From the NCBI RefSeq assembly GCF_023101765.2, contig NC_064236.1, positions 20,300,993 through 20,364,992 of the forward strand: a DNA stretch of 64,000 bases, in the 5' to 3' direction. The notes beneath the pieces are model-generated. The model searched no databases. It was not told the DNA's origin and saw only the letters and a list, made by a program, of their open reading frames with translations. Position numbers and translations under genes: made by a program. Positions 47,751-59,700 of this stretch are shown in pieces (the first letter of the stretch is position 1; the number at the start of each line of letters is the position of its first letter). This stretch comes from Spodoptera frugiperda. Taxonomy: Eukaryota; Arthropoda; Insecta; Lepidoptera; Noctuidae.

Positions 47751-50700
47751 ACCTTGCGCTCCAGCTTGGCGTCGCGGAAGGTGAGCGTGCAGGGCCGGCA
47801 GTGCTCGGCGCGCAGCCGGTCCGTGGAGCGCGCGTCGATCGCCTTCATCAGGTACTCGTTAACCTCGTCCTCCGGCTTTTTGTTCTCATTGCCGGCATCC
47901 ACTCCGATCCTATGAATAGGGCAATGCTCAGGAAAGCTGAAGTTTTGTGACCGGTTTTGGTATGTGGCGTAAATCTTTGATGCCCTATGTAGGGAGGAAT
48001 ATCAAAGTAATCTAGTAAAATATCGAAAATGTACAACAAATTGTGTAAGCGATGAGAGTGTGTGAGACATGTAGTGTGGTGTCACTCACTTGGAGGAGTG
48101 CTTGCCGTGCTGCGAGCCGTGGCCCATGACGCGCATCTCCTTCGACACGTTGCCGTTCAGCGAGAACGAGTGCTGCGGCTTCTTGTCCTGCGCACACAAT
48201 ACATGTTGAATCATTATTCTGACGTATCTTTTATCTGATGTGATATTCTCTAGAAGACTGGGTACTGACCACTCGGCTGGTGTCGTCGGGGACGATCAGG
48301 TAGGTCTCGATGTTGTGGTCCTTGAGGTAGGCATTGCGCAGTCCACCGTGGCCGGGCTCCACCTTGTAGTCGTCGCCCAGGCAGCGCAGCGTCTCCTTCG
48401 TGATGTGCACGCGGCTGCACAGAGAACATAACGCATCAGCACGATTGTGCCCTGCCAGCAGTTGCGGGAGGGGGGGGGGGAAGGGCGCGGTACTCACCCA
48501 GCGACACCGCCACTCTCCATGTAGTTGGCGAGGGTGACGTCATTGGACCAGACATCGAACTGCCACTTGCGCAGGCCGAGCACGACGCAGTGCACGCGGC
48601 CGGTGTGGATGCCGACGCGCATGTTCACGTTGACGGCCATCACCTCGCGCACCAGCCTGTGACGTCACAACAGAACAAGTGAGCCAACCCGGGGCGTCGA
48701 GTATAGCAAGCAGTGTGGTGCACGTGCAGTATACTAACGCGATGGCATCAATCATGTCGAGTCCCATCTCCACGCAGCACTTGGCGTGGTCGTCGCGCGC
48801 CTCGGGCAGGCCAGACACGCAGTAGTAGCAGTCGCCCAGCAGCTTGATGCGCAGGCAGTGGTGTTCAGCTGCCAGCCGGTCGAATCTGGACATCAACATC
48901 GAATACTGTCAACGTATGAGTGAGCGGAAATTCCATTAATTTTGCGTATTATCGCTCGAACAGGCGGCTCCTGTTCTATCGTGGAGTAAGTAACGTTGCT
49001 GAGTTTTATGAGTGAAATATTAATTGTGCCACGTACTCTATAAGTGCTTTGTACATTAAAATTAATATGAATTATTTATGACATCATTAATTCCTTAGTT
49101 ATTGCTGGCAGTACGCAGGTTGGCACGGGCACTCTTGTGAGACTCTACGAGCCCATTGACATCATGAGGTGAATATGCGTCAGGTAGTTTAACCTGATGT
49201 TACTGCTGGTAATTTGACCTCCGCAGGAAGTCTACAACTCATCTCATAAGTGTGATGACAACCGTCGTGGAACATTGATATCATCGTATACACATGTACA
49301 GACTGTACAGTGTATGCGTTATATTTGTGTATGTGTATGTTCGATCTCTGTGACATGTATGTCTACGAGAAGTATTCGAGAGGTCACAACTCGCGCGGAG
49401 GTCGCGCGGCGGCGCTACAGTCGTCACCGTTAGGACCTATATAGGAGATAGAGTACCTAAGCCCTAAGAAATAAGGTGTCGAAAGGATTTATGGTGGTTA
49501 CGCAAGCACCTGTGATATAGTGGTGTGAATAACTGCGCACTCCTCACTGGGGGCTCGTAAATCCGTGCTCTGCGTTATTGCAGCTTTTACGGTGCGCCAG
49601 TTGAGGCCTCACTGTCGAGAGTGCCGAGTAATGAACTCGGGCGGCAGGAGAGGAGGGAACCAGCCGTCACCCCTGTTTCTCGGATTCAAATCTTTAAGTT
49701 TGCAACGGTAAAACCTGATAATTGCCAGATTAGCTCTGAACTAAATACAAACTGCTTCGATACAAGACGTGACATAGAAACAGGAAGATGAATACTTTCC
49801 GCAACACCAGAGACTTAATAAGTGCGATCTTTGACGACGATCATACTCGTACGCTCTGGATCTCATAAATGAGTACTATCGCGACGCAGTATAGTAGGTT
49901 GTGCTGTGTAGTGTATGTTAGCTGTCGACTGTCTCTAACGTAACATTATTCTGTATCGCAAAGTGTAATACAATAGTAATCACGTATTGTCACTGTCCGA
50001 CGTGTGTCGTGAGAGCATCGTGCGGCCGCCGCGCACACCGCGCACGTGTCACCGGCAGAGACAGCCCGCAAATTAACACATCTCTAATTGGGTAACTTAA
50101 ACCGGTCATTGTCATCTACACCTAACGCAGCATATAGAAGTGTACATAGTATGTACATTATGTACTCGATATACGTGATAGTTGAATATAATTACACTAG
50201 TAGTACGTGTGTACACGTGGGGACGATGTGTTTAGGTGTCAATGTGGCATGTAAGGTAGGTCGCTGCCGAGCCCGGCTCGCGGCTGGCGTGAGGCGCCTT
50301 CTCTCGCCCAATTAATCTCTTGGCACAAAACAAAGTGATTAACTCGCGCCTATTATCCGGAGGCCCGCAATTTGTAACAGTAGCTGTGGCGTCGGGTTGC
50401 GCAGCCCCTGCCGCCGGCGACCCTTGACATCATCACCTGTATCTTACGAAGGTTAACATTTAGAGGTTAAGGGGCACGCTTTGGAACTTACTTTAACTTA
50501 TCGTTTAGTTATTTATTTATGTTGTACCTCAAAAAAGAGCGCGTCTACCTACTCCCTCGAGGAATAAAAGGAATAATGTTATAGTGGGTCATGAAGTTAA
50601 ATTCTCAGAGTACGCTATGTCCGGGAAGGATTCCATCAAAGCTTGGCTTATGGTGTAGATTCCGTCGACGTTACAATTTCCCGATTACATTGATACTGGC

Positions 50701-53700
50701 GACATGTTGCGGGAATAATATTTCTACAGTTTATCTATTTACGTAACTGCTGTAAATTGCCCGTGTTCTGTTCCCCGAGGAGTCGTTGGTGCAGTCTCCA
50801 GTTGTTGCTTCATTTATATTCACCAACTTGAACAATTGAACCCGCACTGTTTGCTCATTATGTTTGCCATAATGATTGCGGTTACAATAGTAGGTATAGA
50901 TTAAGAAGTGTAGAGTAGAGTCAGGGAAGAAGGTTGACTCAGTGAACATACGACTGCACTAGCCTGGCGGCATGCAGTATGCACTTACTTTGGCCCGGTA
51001 GGTTTATTAATGTATCGTTTCGTTTCGACAGTGGGCTTGATAATTGGCTACCCCATTACCAAGTACAATGCTTACGTAATATTGTATTGTAAGTAATTAA
51101 TAGTAAATAACTTCGTGACTGACCGAGCGAAGAGCTCGTTCAGCAGGCGCACCAGCTCCTCGGCGGTGCACTGGTCGGACAGGGAGGTGAAGCCGCAGAT
51201 GTCAGCGAACAGGATGCTGCAACACACAAACATTGCATATATTACCAACTACACACACAGTCCCCGGAACCATTGCGCTATACGGCGGCGGGTAGTGCTG
51301 TTCGTATTAAATAGTCACTAATGCTTACACAGTGTCGAATTGTATCTCGGGTCCCGCGCGATACTCATTTAAATGGATCGGTTGACCTAGCCCAACCAGT
51401 ACCAATAGCCGCAACATGGGCAAGCGCGTCATACAACACAAACAACTGTCGGCCTGCGTCGCATGCAGTTTACATTTAAGAAATATCCGCAGATGGCGGC
51501 GGCACATCGTATCTGTAATTTGTCCAGTAATCCTCGCTCCGAGCTGTGAGGTTGGATTACTCAGAGATTTACTCCGAAGCTGCAATTTGCTTCAAATCGA
51601 AACTCGTTCCGTATTGAATCTTACTTTTGCTGTTGAAATTAACTAAAGTCTGCATTAGTTCCATAAATATACACAGATTACACACACAGGTATGATCCGG
51701 AGCAATCGGCAGCTTCTGTGATTCTTGTATATTGAAACTAAGATCTAGTCATAAAATATGTAGATAGGAGATCGTAGTTTTCAAACTGCGATCGCTACTA
51801 CATATAACACATTGCTACTGGGATTCTAAAAATTTATATTAGAATTCATACAAACGTTGAAATTTATATTGAATATCATTCTATTTTTAAAAAATGTGTC
51901 AAATGTATGGCACTTTGCGCTGTGCCATATGTTCTACACATATGTGACTACGCCACCTCTTCCGGTGGGTGCCATAAGAGACCACATTTAAAAGGAAATG
52001 GTTAGCAGCGCTCTCTGATAAACCTGAACCTCCATCTACAATGAGATCTTGTATTGAGATCATGTAAACTCTCAGTAGAGGAGGTCCATAGTCGAGCTGT
52101 AAATTGATAGATATTTTTTGTCCTGTTTAAAAAGTATGAAAGTGTGAAGGTAAGCACAGTGGGACTATCCAATGCCTGCCGGCCGGCGCCCGACAGCGCG
52201 GCTGACCGCAGACACGGATTGGTACTCGGCGTTTGAAGTTGTAATCAACCGCAAACCAAAGCTCACTTCACTTCAAACAAACCTTTTATTTAGTACCTCC
52301 GCACCGCGACGTGCTCGCTCCTTGCATTACTCACTAATTCCATATCATCGATAATTAAATAATACCGTTGTTTATAAATAAATCCTTTGCTCACTATCAA
52401 ATTTACAGTTAATAAAACGCATGTTCGCAGCGAGCGTCCATGTCACGTCGTGACGTAACACACAGCTGACGTGACGTCGGTTAGTGACATGGCTGTACAC
52501 GTCAGATGACGACACGAGATGTAAACGTTACTGACTGTGTCGGCTGAGCGCCAAAATGATGCTTAACGTCGTAATGTAGTCACGTCATTGTGTAGCGATG
52601 ATGTTAAATGTCATGTTTAATGCCAACGACCTAAATCTCGCTTATTTTCAGTGAAAGCTTTTTGTACTTATTGTAAGGTAATGGGGGAGTGCTGCTACAC
52701 TTGACTATAATTTTCTTACGAAAATCTCAAAAATTGTATTCCTGTGTAAGTAAGCCAGAGAAGTTAGTTAACCAATACAATCTTAACAGTGTAAAGGCTG
52801 AAGTGTCACTAGCGAAGTAGTTTACCACCCCGTGCCAGTCGCTACAGCTTTGTTGCAATGTCTACGCCGCTCGTAGCTCCGTAGCAACGGCTACGCCGCT
52901 CGTAGCTAAGTGCTACGAATGTATAACTAAGTATTAGTTTCAGTTTGTAATGGTATTTTTTTTTTTTTTTTTTCAGGGGGAAAATCATCCAATGACTTCT
53001 CTCGTCAGGGCAAAGCGAGAGGTCAGTCTTACTGACTAAAAACCACCCCGCTTGTCGAGCCGGAGCCCCGGTAAACCCGCTAGGTAGTCCGCAGCTCCGG
53101 ATTAGGCATCAGCCCTACTGGGCCCCATCTGTGGTGGTCTGATGGCTCTTTATGTACGCACGGATCTGGTTCTGGTCGGGCGGCGAGCTACCCTTGCTCG
53201 CCGTCCGCAGACCCGCACTTACGGTGGCCGGAGATCGTTACGCGATCCCCGACGCCCGGAGTGTCTTTCGCGTCGGCTGGGGCGTGAGGAAGTTCGTTCC
53301 CTCACGCGTCCCGCCTCCTCCTTAGCTAGCATGACTGCTTCGCAGAAGGAGGAGACGGCATCCCAGTCCCCCTCGCTCCGCACCATGGCCTGAACCAAAG
53401 CCGGACGCGAGAGGTCGCCGTCGCCGATCACTTCCCTGAGGGCACGGCGGTGTTCAGCCCACGCAGGGCAGACCGCAACCGTGTGTTCCGTGTGATGACA
53501 CCTGGGCGTTTCCTCCCGCCCAATCAAAAACAGGAACCTACCGAAACTCCCATGTCCGGTAAGCACCTGCGTCAGGCGGTAGGTGAGGACGCCATGGCGC
53601 CTCTCTAGCCACTCCTAGGGGACTTACCGCTGCAATGACAGCGAGCCCAGTTTGTAATGGTATAACTTACTGCCTTGTAAAATATTGTTTAAACTACTGT

Positions 53701-56700
53701 ATTTTGTCAGCACCACTTCATGAAACGTTTTCCATATTTCGTGAGTGTGGTGCAAATGAGCGGAAACGTCCGTTTCGCTCGGTATAAGAATACGGCGAAG
53801 TGACGTCACGGAACGCCATGAGTCCCCTTTATATTAATGTTTCGTGCTGACTGACACGTCATCATGGCTCATGAAACTCATACAATCTAAGCTAAAATTG
53901 TTCTTTGAATGTCTCTTTTACACCAAATCTTAAGTTTCAGTCTCTCTCTTTTTATTTGTGAATAATATGAATACATTCACCATAGTTTGCTTTGAACTGA
54001 AATAAAACTGATCGATGCTATTGAAATATATTTTATAAATATATTTTTAAACTAGCTACCTCGTAGCTGCGTAGCACATTGTAGTACTTGCGTAGCCTGT
54101 CGTAGCAACTCGTAGACATTGTGCTACGAGCCGTTTTAAACGGTTATATTTCATTTTTTAATATTTAATTTGAGGCTATGCAACACAGACGGTACCATGT
54201 ATTATATTAGTGAATTACTCTAATACTGATTTTACTGACTGATTTTAAACACAAATTACAATGCCGTTGTTTCCTATTCTCGAATTTTCATTTATTATGT
54301 TATATTATTTTGAACATTCAGTTATATACGAGAATTGGTACATGATGTACCAATTCTCGTATATTTTATGTCTATTACAGACTATTCAGTAAATAAACTG
54401 AGACGCTCCATACAAAACAGTATGGCAACTCCTTAAAGAGTACAGATGGCGTTAGCAGTTCGATCTCGAGCATTTTTGGCAAATGTATGCAAGAGTAGAG
54501 AAGTAAAGGAGTATGCGTTTCACGAAGCTCAGGTTGAAATATTAACGAAATTCGTCGCTAGATGGCACTTTGTCAGATATTTGTAATGAATTATGACATT
54601 TTTGACAAAACTGATATAGCGCTGGTATTTGAAGATATATGACTGTTGTATCTGAAAGTCACTAAATGGAGTGGCACGTCAACAAGAAGCACTACATTCC
54701 ATCTACTTGTATTATGTTGCTACTTGTTGCTTACTTTAACATTTTATAAGAAGTGTGAAAAAGGGCTCGTGGTACTAAGGCCAGAAGTTGCTACGAATAG
54801 CTACTTTAGCCAAAGCTACGAGGCACTTTGTTGTGAATATGATAGCTTTTGGTAGTAAGTGGGTATGTTTGTTTCAGGGTGTATCTCCGGTGCTCAACAT
54901 ATCAACTTGATAGATTTAAAGTTCTAATGAAAAGGACGCACGTTGAATTCACACATTAAAGTAATACATCGGATTCTATTAGCAATGTGCGGTAAGTAGC
55001 GTCGGGCATAAGCACGATATTGGACTCGGAACACAACAACCTTTTGATGTAATTTCATTGAAGCGTGTCATACGGTCTGGCTATGCAATAAAGGTATTCA
55101 CAGCCATTCATTGCCACAATGTCAATAAAGGAATTTAGTTTACACGACGAGAGCTGTGTGTCCGTGTGCGCAGCGGCCGCGGGCCCGCACTAGCTTGCTC
55201 ACTGGTTACATTAACACGCCTAATTACTCGCAGCCGCTTGCCAAACTACACACCGGCCGCCGCGCCTTACATCGGCCCGCTCGTGTATTAAGATGATATG
55301 TAAATTAGTTTAGTATAACAATCGACGATATTATTAATCTGCTGCTGACCGAGACATTTACATAATTGTAAGATGGACGTGACACGTAACCGCTCCATTG
55401 TAGTTTTAATGAAACTGAATGTAACATTACTCGCACGTACTATTGGATTATATCGCGGTCTTAATTACTTTACTCCTCACACTCAGTGGTTTGGTGATCG
55501 ATCGTGGTTTCGAGATCACAGTTTAAAGTTTCAGGTTTATCAGAGAGCGCTGCTGTTCTGTATCTACTATATCTGCAGTCCCTTGGTTGGTTTGCAGCGA
55601 GCAGTAAGTTCCTCGAGATCAAACAATATAAGCAAATGACGTAACGTTGCATTCAACACAAATTAATTTACAAGATTATAATGATTGTCAATCAATCAAT
55701 ATTCGATATTAAAGGGAGTGATTGACATACAGACGGACGTGCGCCTTGTGATGTGGTCGCCCGAGTGCACGCTCGGCTGCTGGGGCAGTGGGAGCACTGC
55801 GATACTTGCCACTTGTATATAGCAGCGTCACATAATGTGGTACGTGCCACTCAGATGTAACTTATTATTTAAACTTGTTTAGCTGAGCTCTCAAGTATTC
55901 AAAACAGCTCGCATTTTGTAATGTTTGTGTCTTGAAAAATACCATAAATATTTAACACGTTCGAGATGTGAGCTAACCTTGAATGATAATACTTGGAATA
56001 TTATTGAAATATCATGAATTGTGAGCGCTATCAAAGTACTTCCACAGTCCAAGAATCAGTGAATTCAGTAAATGATATACAGTTATATAGTATTTTCATT
56101 ATTACTTTGTAGACAACATATAACTTTAGAGACACTTACAAGTGAACCCATGTGTCAGACATTTCCAGAATAATAAAAGCGTCTTCCGAAAAAAGATAAA
56201 AAGATTCGAATTAAAATTTTCAAAAAGTTTACCCAAATACAGGAACTATATTCTATTGAGCAGTACAGCAGTGCTACAACACACCCGCGGAATAATGTAC
56301 GCTTCGATAGTTCAGTAGTAAAGTGCTGTTTATTCACGGTGTCGATGGCAAACGAGTAGACGGAGTGGCTGGTGTTTTAAGACAAAGTAGGTTGTTTTCT
56401 TGAAGGTTTGGTGTGACATACCTGACGTTCTCGTAGCGCTGGATGTAGATCTTGTGGAACTGCTCCTGGCGCGGCTGGCTGGCGATGTCGGCCTTCATCT
56501 CCATGGCGACGTGGCGCGGCAGCACCGACAGCAGCAGGCGCTCCTACACACACACACAGCTATACATTTGTATGTCAGGCGACGTGTCCCACTGCGCGGT
56601 ACTTCGACAGCTGGTGTCGCTGTAACTTCAGCTCGAGCACACAACCAGCCCTCACCCTGCCGCGCACGTGGCCACCATATTATATTCTAGCTTCAAAAAA

Positions 56701-59700
56701 TATTTTCTCGATATTAATAAAATTATTTCCTCAAAGAATTTGGGTAAATATTAAAATGCCTGTAATATCTTCGTTCTGATTATATTGGATGTTATGTAAA
56801 ATTATGATATTTAGAATTCCAACTTATCTGCCGACCGCATCTAGCTTTCTTTTTTATAAGTTTACGTGTAAAAATGCTCTTTGGTAGCCTAATTACAAAA
56901 ATAATTCCATTGTTTAATTGTTTCATCATTATCATAAGCAAAATATTTATAAAAAATTTTGCTCTAAATAGTCTCTCACTATTATACGCACTTGTTATAA
57001 GCCCCGGTTTATATTAAAGAGATGCCGATATCAACCACTTGCCTCGGAGCCTTGAATAAACCAATGACGTGTGAGCCGTGGCGACACAACGCGTGAGGTC
57101 GGATGTGCCTCTCCGTTTCACTGAGTACCGGTACCTCCGTCGCCGGATTATCAGAACTCGATAATATCAATGAGTTGGAACAATCAATCGAACTCGAGTT
57201 AAGACAACTGATGTATTGAGACACTGAGACATATCCACTCGGCTGGATCGCAGCATCCATTGTCGGTACCTATTCAAGTTATATGCCTACATCTGCGGAG
57301 ATAAAACCTACCGCCATTGTTAGAAGGAATCATATCTATTTGCTCGAAACAATGTAATGTGTGGCGAAATAAATCAAGTACAAACATCAGTATTTGGCAG
57401 CTGGACAATTAACTTTATATTGTGTGGACAGTCCTGGCTGCCATTTGAAACAACAACAGAAACTCAATGAGTGCGGCGCGCCCCCCAGCGTCGGCAAACA
57501 GCGGCCCGCGAGCCGCAGCCTTTGACTCCGCCACACATTTGCATTGACGGGGCCTTTACATGTCATTTGTATACTTTGGTCAACGACAAACATCTGCGGC
57601 ACATTCATTAACTGGAACGTTCCACGTGGTTTCATCACGAATTTAATTAATTACCTTATGCAGATACTTGGTTACCTACTCATATTCAGATTGGGTCTTA
57701 GAGAACTTATGCAGAAGTGGTCTGGAGCTTAGGGTGCCCAAGCACAAGGTGCGTTGTGGTATCCTGACAAATGCCAATGGTGACTTCTCTCAAGTTATTC
57801 TTTGAGGTTCCCAAATTAATTTAGACACCATCCATGCGATGAAGGAGTACATTAACAGTGGTGCAGCTGGTCGGTACCGACCTGCTGCTGGTTCTCGCGC
57901 TGGGTGACGAGGCGCGCCTCGACGCAGTCGCGCGTCTCGAGGAAGGCGCGGCGCTGCGCCAGCTCGCGCGGGTTGTGCGTCATGATGCCCGCCAGGTTGC
58001 ACGCGATCAGCGTCGCCACCGTGCAGTAGATTTGCTGCGGACATCACTCCAATGTACACACAAACAGACACAGGATATCAAATCGTGTATAGCCACAATA
58101 AGGAGCTTGCGCAGAGCTTAGCGCATTACCTATGTAGTGGTCAGTTTCTAACCGATCAGAATGTAACAACTTGTTATGCAATAAAGCAAATAATAATGTA
58201 TACTCACGTGCACTTCGGCATGCTCGTCGAGGATGAGGTGCGCGCCGATGTTGACGATGCTGAGCGCCAGGCCGGCCACCACGGCCTCGTGCAGCCGCAC
58301 CGGCAGCGCCGCGTACGTCACGTACGTGAACAGCGCGCACGAGCCCGTGCTGATGCTCAGCCCACTACGCACAATGTTTCGCGTCAGTCTAGTTGTCTTT
58401 ATTTACTCCTACATACTAGATTCTATGATATCTTACAGTCTGGCCAAATATTGTTCGGTATTGAATAAACATGGCGCTGCTAATGTACCGCTCAGTAAGA
58501 AATGGTAAACTTGGACGCCACAGCTTAATTACAGATTTATGATAATGCGGTCGTATAATGTAAAACAAGATTATGATGTGGCCATAGAGCACTGACCACG
58601 GCCACCTTCCGGAGCCGGGAGCCACATTACCGGGAACGACCACTTTCCGGCACTCGTAAACGTGATCCGCGCGGGCGGCGGCGCCTAACTCCCACCGCGC
58701 CGTTAAAAATGAAACAATAACACCTTTAACGACTGGCAAATTTGCGGGAATATTGGCCGAGTAATGCACTGGCCGATAACGCCGCGCCGTAAAAACGTTC
58801 TCCGACAATAAAGCCGGCGCTGGCCCGGCGGCCGGCGCGACTCGCTTTGATCTGAACTGGTATAAACATGTCTCCCACCGCATTTGTAAACTTCGTTTAA
58901 AACGAATTCGTAAACTTCATTGTAACATTTGAAACAGTTCTGAAAATGTGCTGCAAACAAATGGACCCTTGCTGTGTGGTTTGTTTGAGGTGAACTTTGG
59001 TCGGAGTGGGAAGTTTTAATTTCAATTGAACACAAGTTGCCGCCCGCCATTGTGCGGCGCGGCTCGCTCGGTGACACTCCGGCCCACTTGTGTGTGCTCG
59101 ATACTTGTAGCGTGCACCTATTCAAGTCGCATTGTTAAATAAGCTCGCTTCCAGTGGAGGGCAAACACAGGGAGGATCACTCGTAGAGATCCTGACTCCT
59201 TGACTCGACCTAGTTGTTATTAGTACCTTTTTAGAAACCACATCTTTTAGGGTTAAATAAAAAATAGAGAAGTAGACTTACCGCAGGACGGCGGTGCCAG
59301 CCAAGGCGAGTTCCACCAGCAGGAAGGTGACGAGCACCACGTAGGAGATGGTGAGCAGGTAGATCTCGTTCATGGCCGGGCGGGTCAGGCACGCCAGCAG
59401 GCCTGCGACACACGGCACTCTCATAGCCTCGTCACAAGTACCAGTGGTACCACACGCACACATTGTTACAGAACCCATCAACGGCCCCAGTACTGGGTGA
59501 GTGCGACGCTCGCTCGGCTCGACCATAATGCTGCACTTAGTTCAAACATGATTGCATGTCGTCGCCGAGATCGACGCCTAATCCCATAAGTCCTTAATGG
59601 ACACCAATCGATATCAATTTCAACGGATTTGTACTATTGCCACTACCTAGCATTGGAGTGCGAACGTTCGGAATGACTAATTAATTGTGTAAATTGATTG

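Larger units (their letters stand above)
51217..56421 (-). other. Ac3: Adenylyl cyclase intron 6 (5.2 kb)
   Basis: Largest intron of the gene within the window. Contains a 5'-truncated R1 LINE (52957-53647) and a 41-bp palindrome (54324-54364). Otherwise AT-rich and unrecognised. GCTACGA/CGTAGC motifs recur near 52800-52930 and 54060-54130. Confidence 0.6.

Noticed and set aside
47672..47950. Cys/Val repeat peptide from the GT microsatellite
   Set aside because: Artefact of translating a dinucleotide repeat.
58416..59125. Two minus-strand frames of 140-155 codons in cyclase intron 3
   Set aside because: They overlap in different frames, run through AT-rich DNA and carry no family features; neither fits splice phases.
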